A stretch of DNA of 64,000 nucleotides, from the NCBI GenBank assembly GCA_024449915.1, contig JAMZAV010000009.1:248001-312000 (forward strand). The letters are read 5' to 3'. This document shows, piece by piece, positions 36,689-49,520 of the stretch. The translations under genes were made by a program, and so were the position numbers. Position 1 is the stretch's first letter. Every line of letters begins with the position of its first letter. Origin of the DNA: Sweltsa coloradensis. Taxonomy: Eukaryota; Arthropoda; Insecta; Plecoptera; Chloroperlidae. Under the pieces are notes generated by a model. It made no database searches, was not told where the DNA came from, and worked only from the letters and a program-made list of their open reading frames with translations.

Positions 36689-39600
36689 AGTTTGTCTTTA
36701 TTTCCCATCGTTTGTGTATTGTCACCCCCCCCTACACCCCCTCCCCGCCCCCAACCGTCACACCTCATTTATGAAATCTCACCGAAACACAGACTTTGAT
36801 CACTTCAGCGTTCTTTTGACTTGTAAAGTTGGCACGAGCTCAAATTGGGGATATAATTATTTAAGGAGGGTTATAATCGAATAATATGTTGGAGTTCCTA
36901 GTAAGGGTGCAGGGCGAGGGAAGATATTATCTGATTATAATTATTTCTGACAAAATGAAGGCAGAGAAAAGTTAAACTCTGTTATTTAATATTCACTATT
37001 CTTGTTAATTACTTGTGAAACGTAGCCTCTATTTCAAGGGAGTGTTAAAACTGGATGATCAATCGAGCACAAGTAAAGCTTAGAATGTCTCATCTGTTAT
37101 TGATAACATAACAGCATTGCAGCTCCCGTTCATACTTCGCTTAATTATAAACACGTTCGTTAACTAAAAATTCCGAGTCTTAATTGTTTATTAATTTTGT
37201 GTTTGTCGTGTTGTTACTTTGTGTTACTTGCATTTTGAGTTCCCAGTTTCACAAAGCTACGCATGAAGGAGAATCTTAACATGAAACTGTAATCAACCGA
37301 AACACGAAACTGCTATGAACAAAATATCTCATGTTAGGATACCACAGAACATCATCAAAGATATTTAAACATTAATACATTTGAAATTTATATATTTCAT
37401 TTCCCTCTGAGTTTTTATAATATGTTTCATTTATTAGTTTTTATTGTTTGCAATAAAATGTTTTAACTTTGTTCTGAAAGATGAAGCTAAAACTGAATAC
37501 AAAAGCTCGTACTCAAAGTACAAGATTGATTATGTCACACAATTTTAATGCTGAGAAAAAACCATTAATTTTTCTAATTAAACAGCTTGATATTAAATAT
37601 GATTAGCTTATTATTTACTATTCTACATTAATTTAGTGCACAGTCATGCAAGTGACACGCTAATCATATTGCCTTCATAGCGTATAATGAAACCAATAAT
37701 GACATGTACAAGAAAAACTTGGCACTTATCATACCAAGAATGTCAGAATATTTGTTAAAATAGGTTGTACGCTTGTATACTCCACAATAACTTGTGTCTC
37801 GGCCACAGACTTATTTCTTTTGCATCAGATCAATAGATTGAAGATCCTGGTTGCCCCATTGAGCTGAATATCTGTTGTCCACAATATCTGAATTATGTCA
37901 AGCATTACGATTGAGAAATTGCATCTAGGTTTCCATAGCAATAAATTTAGTTTCGTCGTTTCAATCTTCGTACATCGTTGAACAAAGATGCTCGATATTT
38001 GTTCAGGTTTAATCCAGTTTCCACATCTTTGGCAACTCGTTCTCCTTTAGACTTGAGGGGGTGCTTCCTGCCAAGGGGGTGAGAAGTGATGGGGTAGAGA
38101 GGAGTAATCCAGATTAAAAACCGGGGTGTTCGCTTGTTTGTTGATAAACAACGCACGGCCTTGTAGATGGCTTCTGTCGCGAGGTGTGGCAGGCGGTGAC
38201 ACTGAAATTAGAAGGCGGTTTCGATTTAAATTTAGAAGTAATTTACCGTCACTCGACGTACGCGCGGTTGTATCAACAGTCATGTCTAACGCATTCCAGC
38301 AAAGACAACTCCCACCCCTAGAGGCTTGTTCACACGCGCAGGGCAATATACTTCTGTGTTGTGTGACGATGAGAGCGGAGAGGTTAATACGAGAAATGGC
38401 TCATTAATAGCGTGAGGTCGTGTGCTGAGAAGCAATGACGACAACCAAGGCATTTTAGTGATCAGTATGATTGATAATCTATGGGCATTGTTTTCTCATA
38501 TACTAAACAAATTATCACTGCATGAATGAAAATCATAAACACTGAGTTTATTTTGGAAATGAGTTGTTTATTATCAACTCACAATCTGTAAATGTTTGAT
38601 CAGTAGTGCCGAAAGAAGTGCGATCCTGTAACTGTATTGTTGCACTCTAGTGGAGTTAGTTTCATAATTGAATAATAATAGATGCTAGAAAATTAACGAA
38701 CTAATACTTTATTATATATTGTTGAAGGGATTGTTTGAAACAATGAAACGTGAAGATAAAATAGAAAAGAAAAATGTTTTATTGGAATCGTGCTAATAAT
38801 TTTAATAGTTAAAACTCATTGTTTTCAATCAGATGATAGTTTCAAATATTGCTAGGTTTTCTTCACAAACAATTTATTTTTGGCTCCACATTTTTAAAAT
38901 AGAATTTACTATTTTTTTATTAATTTTTTGTGGATGAAATATATTATACCATTGATTGTTTCTAAGAAATATGTAGACGAATGGAAATAGTAATATCATA
39001 ACTAGCTCAAGAACACAATATCGCTTTATGAAAACAAATTTAATTAAAACCTTGGATTGTGAATGTAAATGTGAATGATTTGAACTTATTTTTTGTAAAC
39101 AATCACGTTTAAATATGCATCGAAACAAAAAATAACTGTAAAGTGCAATTTTATCTCTAGGAAATATGACTTTAAAATTTTACTGTTTGAAAGCTTAGGA
39201 TGTTTTGTTTTGTATGATATTTTTACGAAATTTGCATTTGCACAAAACATAGACTAACTTACTCATAATCATGAAATACTAGAGGTTACAACTTACAATT
39301 ATAAAATATCGGACCTCGAGATCATATTTCACGCAAAACATCGTCTGGCTCTGAATAAATGCTTCGAGCACTAATGTTTGAAAATGTTCCGTTTTATTTC
39401 TGAACGCTGATGATGAAATACGACTTTTTAAATTAGTGAAAGTAGGTCAGACGCAATTAAAGCTCAATTATGCGCAGTACAGTGGAACGCTTACCATAAA
39501 TCTGGACGGTGCCCAAATACCTGTGCGAAGCGTAAAAATAGTTCGCTTGCTATTCTAGACGGAAAGTAGATACTCGGCGTTATAATCCTAGACGAGCAGG

Positions 39601-41327
39601 AATGTCAAACTAATAATACACTGCGAGCGCAGGTGTGCACATTATCTTCTTGTACGTAGTAAAGAGTTCAAGTTATTCGAAGATATCTAAATGCACTTTG
39701 CGTTGTTTTCATACGAATGGTTGGGGATTATTCCTTCTTGATTGATAATTTAGCTGTGGAGATATAAAATTGGGTATCGTACGAAGTCTGAATACGACAT
39801 ATTTTTTAATTTGTCATTCTAATTTAACGACAATTACACAGATTCCCATAAGTCTAAAAGAAATAAATTCAATAAATAAGTAATAGTTTCTACGGGAATA
39901 TTTTCCAGCAGCTAGAGAGAATAAGTCATCAACTAATACAAACAAAGAAAATACTTTAAAAAAACGTTTAATAGTGCGTTATAGTTATTTTAAATCTCAT
40001 CCTGGTGGTCATCGTTTATTTCCCGCTGTGATTTAAGTTCATTGTTTTCAGAACATTAATTGTTTTATCACATATTTGGGTACTAGAACTAGTTGTAATT
40101 GTACTTGTACTTAAATTTTAAAACTTTTTTTAATTGTTGTTAATTAATGTATGTTATTTTTTATTCTGTGTCCTTGTGGCAGTTGTAATTGTACAACAGA
40201 GTTTTGTTTTACTTAAATAATAAAAGTTCTCTCTCTAACTGTTTTAACTTTCACAAACTAAATTTCTATTATTTCTGCCCTGTGTTGGGCCCATGCAGAT
40301 ATGAAAGAACTGTCAACAAATCCATGTTGAAACGCGAGTATACTCTTAGTGGCAGCCTAGGTTGTGTGAACAGGTGTGATAGCTAGCTAGTACCGAGGCA
40401 GTGTGTTACATGCGACAAGATGCACGAGACTCCAGGGACGAATAGTTAGAGAGATAATTCCCCTCAAGGGACCTAACTCGTGGACTTGTTGATGTCGTCA
40501 AAAGTGAGCGAAATCAAACGTCACATTTCTCATTAGTAGCGCACTGATTTATAAAATAACAATCATATTCACTAATATTAGATATTTCGGGAAGAAATAA
40601 TTTGTAGGTACTAAAGCCCGATTGTGTCAAAGTTCTGAATTGAACTGATTTACTCGAAGTTTCAGCAAGACGAAACTGCCATGTTTAAAAGTATTGTATC
40701 AAAAATTAAAATCGTGACTAAACCAGTCAAAACAGAATCCTTTGTAAAATCGAAAGGGGGAGGTTCGGGGTGGGGTGGGCATTGTACTTGTGTGTTTAAG
40801 TTACTCAAATGTGAGATAATCCAATACTTAAACACCAATGATATGTTTTACCATTACTGACCATCAGCTTAATTTAAAATGTAAATCCCTTTAATTGTGG
40901 TTCGTTCCAATTCCATTTATTGCATTGTTTTCATTCCACATTCGTGTTTTGCACTCTTTCGGTAAAGGATAAAGTTATTTCTGGTAAACGGTTTTATTAC
41001 TCAAACTTGTTGCTAACAGGTGTTTGAGTTTTGAAGAAGCCACGGACAAAGCCAGTAAGATTTATGGTTGTTTGTGTTGCGTTAACAGAAGGGTCGACAA
41101 TAAAATATTATCTCGAGCCGCAGCTCTGAACCCACCACGGGACGTGTTGCAGATACAGAGAGTTTAAATACTCTTTCATCAACAAAATTCTAACACCTTA
41201 CACCTTGAAGATATGTTATATATGCTCATAGAGCGATTTAAAACACGATTGAATAATGAAAATAGATGAACAAAACAGTACATACTCTCCATTGTTTTAT
41301 TTCTTTGCAAAGTATAATATTAACACT
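36689..41327. other. No gene seen
   Basis: A C-rich patch at 36725-36757 and a mixed patch at 38040-38400 hold short, unrecognised open stretches. The rest is AT-rich. Confidence 0.45.
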
Positions 41328-41746
41328 AAATAAATAAATAAATTGTATTTAGAGTCTACCCACTCAGTTATATAACTGATATCCAGTGGGGGACAGTAAA
41401 TCAAAGCGACTTAGCCAACCCTGTAAGCTCCAAAGCAATCGACGAGTGAGCGATAACCAACCAAAGATCGATATTTTTATTAGGAAATATAGCAATCAGT
41501 GGTATGGACAGTGCGAACATCCGCGAATCAACGCCAGAATCAACAAGGTCGATTCAGAAAATCTTTGAAATTATTATGTGTTTCGTTGCTAGGACGGCTC
41601 CAAAGTCACCGTTTACAAATTTCTAAGCCAAGAACTGATGGACTTATGTCCAAATCAGAAGTTAAAAAACTTCTGACATTGGCGGGAATCGAACCCTGGA
41701 CCATCTGCATTAGAAGCAGATATGCTAACCACAAGACCAACGAGCC
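41328..41746 (-). mobile_element. SINE-A, full-length tRNA-derived SINE (copy 2)
   Basis: On the minus strand it runs GGCTCGTTGGTCTTGTGGTT (tRNA-Pro-like head, ending at 41746), GGGTTCGATTCCCGCC (B box), a hairpin AGAAGTTTTTTAACTTCT, the body, CAGTTATATAACTGAGTGGG, and a TTTATTTATTTA tail (41328-41345 on plus). It agrees with the copy at 312-742 along its whole length. The anticodon-loop position reads TTCTAAT here and TTCCAAT in copy 1, so neither would be a functional tRNA-Pro. Confidence 0.88.
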
Positions 41747-44184
41747 ACACACACACTTGTAAATACATTAAATTCTAAAGTACAGTATTTATTTTAATAA
41801 TTTAATGTGGTCGTATGTTTTGTTATTGATTGGTTTTACACTGAATTCACTTAGAATCAGTGAAACCTATCACTTTCTAGCTTATCGCTGTTTCTTTAAC
41901 GAGTCTGCTTCTTGTGCATGTCCCCCCCCCCCATACATTCCCGACAAGTACTTTGAAGATCCAAGTCTACATATTTACGATTTGTTAAGCACAATAGTCA
42001 TTTTGATTGTTATCTCTACTCAACAGATTATTTAAAGAAAAATGAAAACCTCATAATTCGTAGGAGACCAGCACAGTGACTTGCCCCGCTTCAAGTGACG
42101 AACGAACGTGGTTCGGAAGAAATCTCCAGGAACTGTTTAAATGCGTTCGGTCTTAGCATTCGCCTTTTGATTAAGAAACCTTCGCAAAAAGTCTTTATTC
42201 AGAGTGTATTGTACTTGCGACTTCCCTGATTGTAGTTTCGCGTGTCCCTCGTTCGCTCTCTTCACATCGGATAAAATTGTAAACAAACCATCCTTGACAC
42301 AACGTTTGGTTTTTTAAAATTATCCAAACAATTAATTTCCCTTCTTCGTATCCATCTCTATTGGACGTGTGCGACCACACCTTGATAAGCTTTGATATCG
42401 ATTCCCGCGCGACTTTTCCCGCCGCTGTTCATGTTTTCTTAATGAACTTATTCAATTATCGAACTGTTTTCAAACATGACAATCCTTTCACAAACTCCAT
42501 TCTCTATTCGTCACAGCCACATTCAATCAGCCAGACAGTCAATAATATACTTTAGCGAGCTTTAACTCTCGAGTTGTAAAAATAATGTTCGAATTCGACG
42601 GTAAAAAAGGAAATAATACGTATCGTATTGGAAAGAGCCATCATTTTAAAAGTTTAAAATCAGCTGACGCGTAAATCATCAGCTGTGTTTCGATTGAAAG
42701 TACGCATTGTACAAACCCTATGTTTCATTTGGTGAATTTTCTGAAAAGTTAGAATTTAATCTTAACTTCTCTGCACTAAGTATTGACTTTGGAATTAAAT
42801 GTCAAACAAATTTTCCTAATGATACTAAACAAATACCAACTTGTTTGAATTGCGTCTGGAATGGAAATAGAAGATCGTTTATTTTCATTGTCGCATCTCT
42901 GAATGAACTGTTTTCATCACATTGTTCGCGTACATCTCATTCTCCAGCATCAACAGAATTTTGACATTATACCACTTGTATTTTAAGACAGAGTGATATG
43001 AAACACATGAAATGCTGATAGAATGTTGATGCTTACACTTTTACTTATTCTAAAAATTCTTTTATATTGCCAAACTAAGCTGGATGAAAAAGTTAAGAAT
43101 TTTTAATTTTCTGTTTGGCGTTTTTTAAAAGTCTTAGAAAATTAAGGAATTTAATGAATTTCCTTTTCACCGGCTAAGTAAGAAATTACCATAAGCTTTT
43201 GAAGCAGACCTTTTCTGGCCAATTAGAACGACAGAATACAGATTGATTATTATTCACCATAAATTTCGAACTTTTTTCTACTCTTAAAAATAAAGATAGT
43301 TACCAGTTCTTATCGTGAAGCAGTAGAAATAGTCAAATAATAACTTGATGTTATTAACATTAGCATGCGACATTATTAACTTTGACTCTGAACTTTGTTT
43401 ATAAATGAAGTAATGAAATATGTAATTGATACGTTGTGCTTTCAAAGGGAACACGAACTGGTATCAAACTTACTATTTCAGTCACTACGTCTTCTCGACA
43501 ACACGCGGGTACTCTCAAACATACACATACACAAAGTATGGAGTTCATTTATTTCTATAGTTTTAAGTCCAGTAAGGTAATATTAATGAATTTAATTTCA
43601 CTTGAGTCCGCTCATGTTTGGTTGCAATGACCCGCACATTATTGAATTAAGATTGAATAAATCATATTATTATATTTAGAAATAATGACGTGATTGTAAT
43701 ATTTCGCTAGGTATCCCTTTTGAATAGCACATAACAGTAAGTTTATAAGTGAAACTAGTTTCCAACTGGTTCGTCAATGCACTTTGACTTCCCTTTATTT
43801 GAATTAAATGGATGCTTTTTATTTCTACTATTTATTTTGAGTCATCAAGTAGGTAGCAAATAATGGTGGCTCATAGGATGTCTACAAATCTCTTATTTAT
43901 ATTGATCTCAATACGATAGAATTTCATTTCTTTCAAGTTTGTATTCCGGACTAGCTTCAGATTTGGTTTTGTAAATAATGATCGCGTCAGTGGTTTGCAA
44001 TAGACAACAACCTGCACAATTTAACAACCTAGATAACCAACTCAAAAAAGCGTTGTCCTTACTTCTGAGAGAGTCGCCACCACACCTTTCATAGTATTAT
44101 TGCCAGCTCTTTATTTTTGTGAAAGTAATGAAAAATTGTCTGACTTTTAATAACACGTCGCTCAAAGGTTTCTGGGTAATTTGT
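41747..44184. other. No gene seen
   Basis: AT-rich. 41805-42035 (plus) and 42707-42964 (plus) are open for about 75-85 codons but unrecognised. Confidence 0.45.
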
Positions 44185-44500
44185 CTTGGTGAGGGTGCTG
44201 GGTTTAACGTTTGCCATAATGACTTTCTTTAGAAATATCAAATTTATAGTAAATACGTGAACTTATTGATGAGTTTTGATCATAAATATTATCAGAATAA
44301 ATATTTAATGTAATTTGGTGGAGGTGCCGGGTAAAATGTTTGACATAATGCATTTCTTGAGAAATGTTTGGCGTAATTAAATGGTAAATAAACAAATTTA
44401 TTTGTGATTTTTTAAATAATTTTTTGTGGTTTTGGTGGAGGTGCCGGGTTAAATGTTCGGCGGTAATTTTGTCTTTCTAAAAACTTAGCATAACTACAAT
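44185..44500 (+). repeat. Three tandem GGTGGAGG units
   Basis: TTGGTGGAGGTGCCGGGT-type starts lie at 44185 (diverged: TTGGTGAGGGTGCTGGG), 44315 and 44431. Each is followed by TAAAATGTTTGACATAAT-like sequence and TTTCTTGAGAAATGTT-like sequence. Spacing is about 130 and 116 bp. The motif is shared with the dispersed copies at 3033, 10601, 33811, 47873 and 62922. Confidence 0.75.
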
Positions 44501-44518
44501 TAATTAATTAATTAATTT
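44499..44518. repeat. TTAA tandem run
   Basis: Five units of TAAT directly after the third GGTGGAGG unit. Confidence 0.9.
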
Positions 44519-44801
44519 GTAATTCCTATTTTATTTCATGAAACGAACCTTCTCTTGCAACTTTCCAGATGATCTTTAGATAGACTTTATAGTGTAAGTG
44601 TAGTCAGTTTTGGTATACTAGAGTTCTCGAAAGAGATAATATATTATTATTTATTTTTTCACTTTAAAAAGATAAATGAAAGAAGATGGGTGACCATTTT
44701 TAATAAAATAGATAATAAAGAAACCAAGTATAGCAAAAAATATCCACTCTGTGATGACAGAAATGTCAGAGAGCTTTGCGCTTTTAGCCGAGTCGAAAGC
44801 T

Positions 44802-45326
44802 TTACCTTTGAAAAGATGGAGCATCATCTTTAACTTTTCCGAGGAGATTGTAACAAATCTCGGAATCTCGGATTCCACGTTTAGCAAGATTCAAAACCCG
44901 AACCGTTTGAAGGGTTAGAAACCTAGTGAATGCTTTCGTCTCTTTTAATGATCTTGAGCCTGGAGTGGCTCCTGAGTCCTGAGCGCAGGTCTGTGGCATT
45001 TTGTTACTTCTCGTCGGGATCAGGCCGTTTGATGGACTGTGGCTTTCTCGAGGCTTTTGGGAGGCGGCTCGCGGGTGAAACAGGGCTTTACGGTCGGCTA
45101 ATTGGCTCTCGGAGCGCAAGGGAGGCACAAAACACGCGCCATTGTTGGACGAGGGTGCCCTACAAGAGGCGCTCGACACGAGGGCCAGGTTAGGAATGTA
45201 AACACTTGAGCCGGGAGGGAGGATGGAGACGAAACGGTTCGACACAAAACGATGCAAGATTCTCAGAGTTGGGAGAGTTTCAAGGAAAGTTTCTCTGGCC
45301 GATGTACGTTCAGCCACAACAGATCA
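44802..45326 (-). CDS. Candidate coding exon in a GC/CpG-rich island (product unknown)
   Basis: This is the longest open stretch in the window, about 172 codons on the minus strand. It lies in a GC- and CpG-rich island (about 44930-45260) that contrasts with the AT-rich surroundings. Its stop codon is part of the sequence CAAAGGTAAAG, which reads as a 5' splice site (AG then GTAAAG), so the frame stays open right up to a possible donor. The opening codons carry no ATG near the upstream stop; the first ATG is about 105 codons in (KMPQTCAQDSG). The protein is basic and Ser/Arg-rich with no recognised domain. It may be a true exon, a promoter CpG island read by chance, or a decayed element. Confidence 0.22.
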
Positions 45327-46639
45327 GGTATTACCTTCTCGGTCTTGATACATATTTAACGAACATCTTAAGCAAACATCTTTGCTCTAAGAAAATATGT
45401 AATAATTGTATGCTGTGCTGTTTGTCACTAAATTTCAAAACCGTTAGGAAATTTACTAGAGATTACTTTCGTAAGTAAATCTGAAATAATAAAGAAGACA
45501 ATCTGTGGTAATAAAAAATGTGGTTTGTGTATTTGTCAAAGTTTAAACTGGAAAACTTGATGTGCACAATTTTATTATGGTACGATGGGCGTTTTAGTTC
45601 TGGAAGATTACTTTCATAAATTTTCATTGAAGCACGGAATTAAAAATATTTGGGCATATCTAACAATATAACGCGAAACAACGCGATGGTTGACATCTTA
45701 ACTACATATCGTATATATTCTAAGTTTTCCACCAAACCTTTAATGCGCTTCATAAAAACTAGAGATTTACTGTATAGTGCACCCTTAAGACTGCATACCG
45801 GCAAACACAAGCCTTCTCGATGTCGTGCGGAAACTGAGTTTTCACTCGTATGAATCTTTATGGGCATTGAATTTACTGTTGAAGGTATTAAAATTCAGGT
45901 TTGATCATAAATATATAGAGCAAACATGTAACATTAAACATAAATTATCACAGGAAATAAATCTGAATGGAATTCGAATAATGTTTGCAATGCAAAACAG
46001 CACAATGATGTTTCTTGCGCGCTTTGTGGAATACGCAGGCTAGAAGTCTTGAGAACCGCATGTGATTTATACGAGTATTATAATTCTAGGAAAGAATATT
46101 GGGCACCACGAGTCAAACAACAGGGGTGTCCAGAGGGGAATTCGATGGTCTTGAGTGAAATGCGTATTACTCTAGGTTTTACACCCCCTCTCGGCACAAT
46201 ATGTAGTGACAACTTGCTCGTTAATCTGAGACGCATTATAAAACATGAATAAATCAATCATCTGTAACTCAATAACATTCCAACAACGCTTAGTTTGGTG
46301 TGTGTGAGTTTCCAGCAGATCTTAGGGCATAACCGAATCAGTACCAACCTCACAAGCTCATACATTATATAAATTCTCTACTTCGCGTTTCTTTCTCAAT
46401 CTCGGTCCTAAAAGATGTTTTATTACGTATTTATTGTTGTTTCAAAAATTGTTTGACAAAACACAATCTTGGTGTGAGAATCGAATCGATATTATTAAAG
46501 ATTAAAAGCAGGGGGTCTATTTTATAAATTGTGACAGTGATGACAGTTGATCGCATGCGACAACTTTAGTGAAAAGAGCAATTAGTGAGGTGTCACTAAA
46601 TTTTATCAAAAAATAATAAATATAGTTCATACTTTCTTT
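45327..46639. other. No gene seen
   Basis: AT-rich, with short unrecognised open stretches on both strands. Confidence 0.45.
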
Positions 46640-46750
46640 CATGTTTGTTGTGTTCGTCGATTGTCGTCGGGCTTAAAGTGGCTTAATGCGTTTGGTTTAT
46701 ACCCCCACTAAATCAGTTTAAATGAGTGTGGTAGACTCTAACACATATTA
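46640..46750 (+). mobile_element. SINE-A 3' fragment
   Basis: GTTCGTCGATTGTCGTCGGG, then CCCCCACTAAATCAG and GAGTGTGGTAGACTCTAA match the SINE-A 3' part with small deletions. Head missing. Confidence 0.6.
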
Positions 46751-49419
46751 GTTTTTATTATTTATTCAGTCAAATAAATTGGTTGACGGCTTTAAACTTT
46801 GAATGTGAAATTCGTGCCAATAAACAGCCTATAAGCTTGATAAGTGCAGTTCATGATGGTTGCACGATTGAGCCCAAGGTTAAGCTTTAATTGGCAATAT
46901 GACAGATTTACACTTTAATGACGTTTGCCAGATGTTTCCTTAACGTAATACAAAACACCCTTAAATATAAGTAATTCTATTTTTTGTTTGTGAAATTCAA
47001 GTATGCCACTTGCTCTTTCACTAAAGTTGTTTGCGATACTGTTGCACAATAGTAAAAGACCCTGGAAACTCTCAACACAGTTAACCTATATTTTGTTTGT
47101 TCTGTAGGAATATCTCTTTGTGCTTATGAATGTAACCCTTTCACGTTATATACTAAGTAGAGTATAAATAACCGTTCCATGGGCATTTCCTTAATAATGA
47201 CCTCTTGTCACTTTGTAAACAACATTCACACGTTAGGTATTAACCCTCGTTAAAAACATTATTCCGATTCAATTCCAATATAATTATTGTAGTGGATGTA
47301 AATAACAAATTGAAATTTAGTTCAACCGCTGAACGAATTAGCGTTGTTCGATCATGCGCCTGCGTTTTAACCAATGAACGGAATAATTGGATTTAAAAAC
47401 ATTCCCTGATAAATCGAGTGCGGTTGTTGGTAGTTGTTTTATGTCCGGTGTGTTTAATGCATGTCACTAGAATGAACGTGTACTCAATGTTTAATCACAA
47501 TACTTTCTAACAACCTCGGAGTTTATTTAAGTTTCCAAAGTAGATGCTACGATATTTGGTGTTTTATGTATGTTTATGTTATTTCTTGTTGTAAGTCTGT
47601 ACTTTATTATTTGTTTTGCAACATATTCTTTTATTTAAAGTGTCACAAGGATAGTTGAAAACACATTTGGTGACTGCTAACCTTAAAGAAAAGAATATTA
47701 ATAAATACAACCATTTTTTTAAGTTAAAAATTTAACTTATGATAATCGACGTTTTTTGGGCGAGGTTTGTTACAAATTACGAATTACATTTTCAAAAGTT
47801 TCATTTGTATTGCTAACGGTTATTATTGTATGCACTGGTTGCAACAAAACAAATAACATTTTTTATTTTCCTAACCCGGCACCTCCACCAAAATCTAAAA
47901 AAATGTTTCTGAATTAGAATATTTTAATCCTGACATGTTTGTAAAGATATTTTTACGTATTTAAAAGTATATTTGGTTTTAGCATCTCTTGATTAAGGGC
48001 GCGTCAACCGTTACGATTAATGACGGTTATATAGTCAAATCAACCACTCGAATTTATATTAATTATTTGAATGGTAGACTTACTAGTCATTCGTTAGCTC
48101 ACGTAAAAACAAAAGTGTAGTTGAATAAAGTGGTCGTATCTGAATGTTACGTTTCTAAAGGAGTGCAAGTGTAGTTTGGTCGCGAGGAAGTTGTTGTGGC
48201 ACCCCTGGAACGCACGCGTCGAAATCAGGTCTCGGATATCAACTTCAGCCGTTGCCCCCCCCCCCCCTCCCCATCCACCGCGGGTAACCGCATCTTAAGG
48301 CTGCCCATATAGGCCTCCATCCCCTACCATCCCATGTGAACATTAATTATGTCTCGCCTCATTTCAACTAATGATAGATGCATAACGTTCTAATAAAGTT
48401 GCTATAAAATACACCTGAGGAACATGCATTTTGTTCAGTTGTTGAACATAGCTTAATAGAAAATTTCACATAATTACGCAAAGTTGTTTTCTTTGACTCT
48501 GTATTAGCACACCGCGCTGCAAGAATGATTTCCGCCATTGACAATTTATACGTTAGGATTACGTTAAGATAGCGTTTGTTCAATAGATGCTACAAAGCTC
48601 TATTTTCACTAAGGTTTCCCAGACCTTTTTTATTTTATTTTATTTTAGATAGTACGTACAATTGGATTATAAAACATTTTTATTCAGTTGATATTAATTC
48701 AACCTTGGTGACATAATTTTAAAATAAAAAGTGAAAAAAAATCATATATAAGATTTTGTAAGTGGCCAAAAAATAGATGCTACTAAACGCTATAAAATGA
48801 CACTTGAAAATGCTAAATACACGTACCTTTAGAACTTATTGGTTTCAAGGGTTTTGTATAGTACTTGTTGTTTGAGAATTCTTAACCTTGTAAACATAAT
48901 TTCAAAACAAACAGGAATATCTGTAAAATGACACTGCCATAGTCATTAATTTCACATAAATTATTTTTTTTTTCTATTAGAGAATCAATTAACGATATTC
49001 AATTTGCTAATATGCATGTATACTTGTAACAGTATGCTAAAATATATGCATTAAACCAGTAGAGTTGTTCAGTGCTTTTTGTATTTGATTGTCTAATATA
49101 CTACGCACGGATTTGTATTGATTAATTGTGTCGTTGTTTCAAGTGCAATATTCTAGCCAAGATATAATCTAGTTCTCTTGATAGCTTCGAACGTACTGTG
49201 AATTGTTTTCGTCGTTAAGTCCCCGTTATATTAACTGTCATTCATAGGTTCGTATCAGAGTAATGAAATTTAATTTCGAATTGCAAACTGGAATTGGATT
49301 TGAGCCGTTAAGTCTTGGCCGACTGTGAACGGTGACGTTGTGTCAACGCGTCGGGGCGGGTAGTAAACTGAAGGCTGTAACGTCCTCATTAAATATTCGG
49401 TACTAGGACTGTGACGTGC
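46751..49419. other. No gene; one GGTGGAGG motif
   Basis: AACCCGGCACCTCCACCAAA (47873-47892, minus-strand motif) is a lone copy of the GGTGGAGG end. A C13 run lies near 48257. The rest is AT-rich, with nothing recognised. Confidence 0.45.
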
Positions 49420-49520
49420 AGGTCTCGCCCGAACAATCACTGCCACTGAGAAGCCTGGTGGTCGCACAGGGGGCCGTGAGTTCGACCATCGCAAGTTGGG
49501 GTAGGAACCTTCTAGGAGGA
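49420..49520 (+). mobile_element. Weak tRNA-like SINE head
   Basis: GCCTGGTGGTCGCACAGGGG (A-box-like) is followed by CCGTGAGTTCGACCATCGC (B-box-like) at about the right distance. A single copy with no clear body match. Confidence 0.3.

Noticed and set aside
40298..40372. 75-bp exon-like segment between TTGGGCCCATGCAG and AACAG|GTGTGA
   Set aside because: Open in one frame, but it is short, the donor is weak and no neighbour exon is visible.
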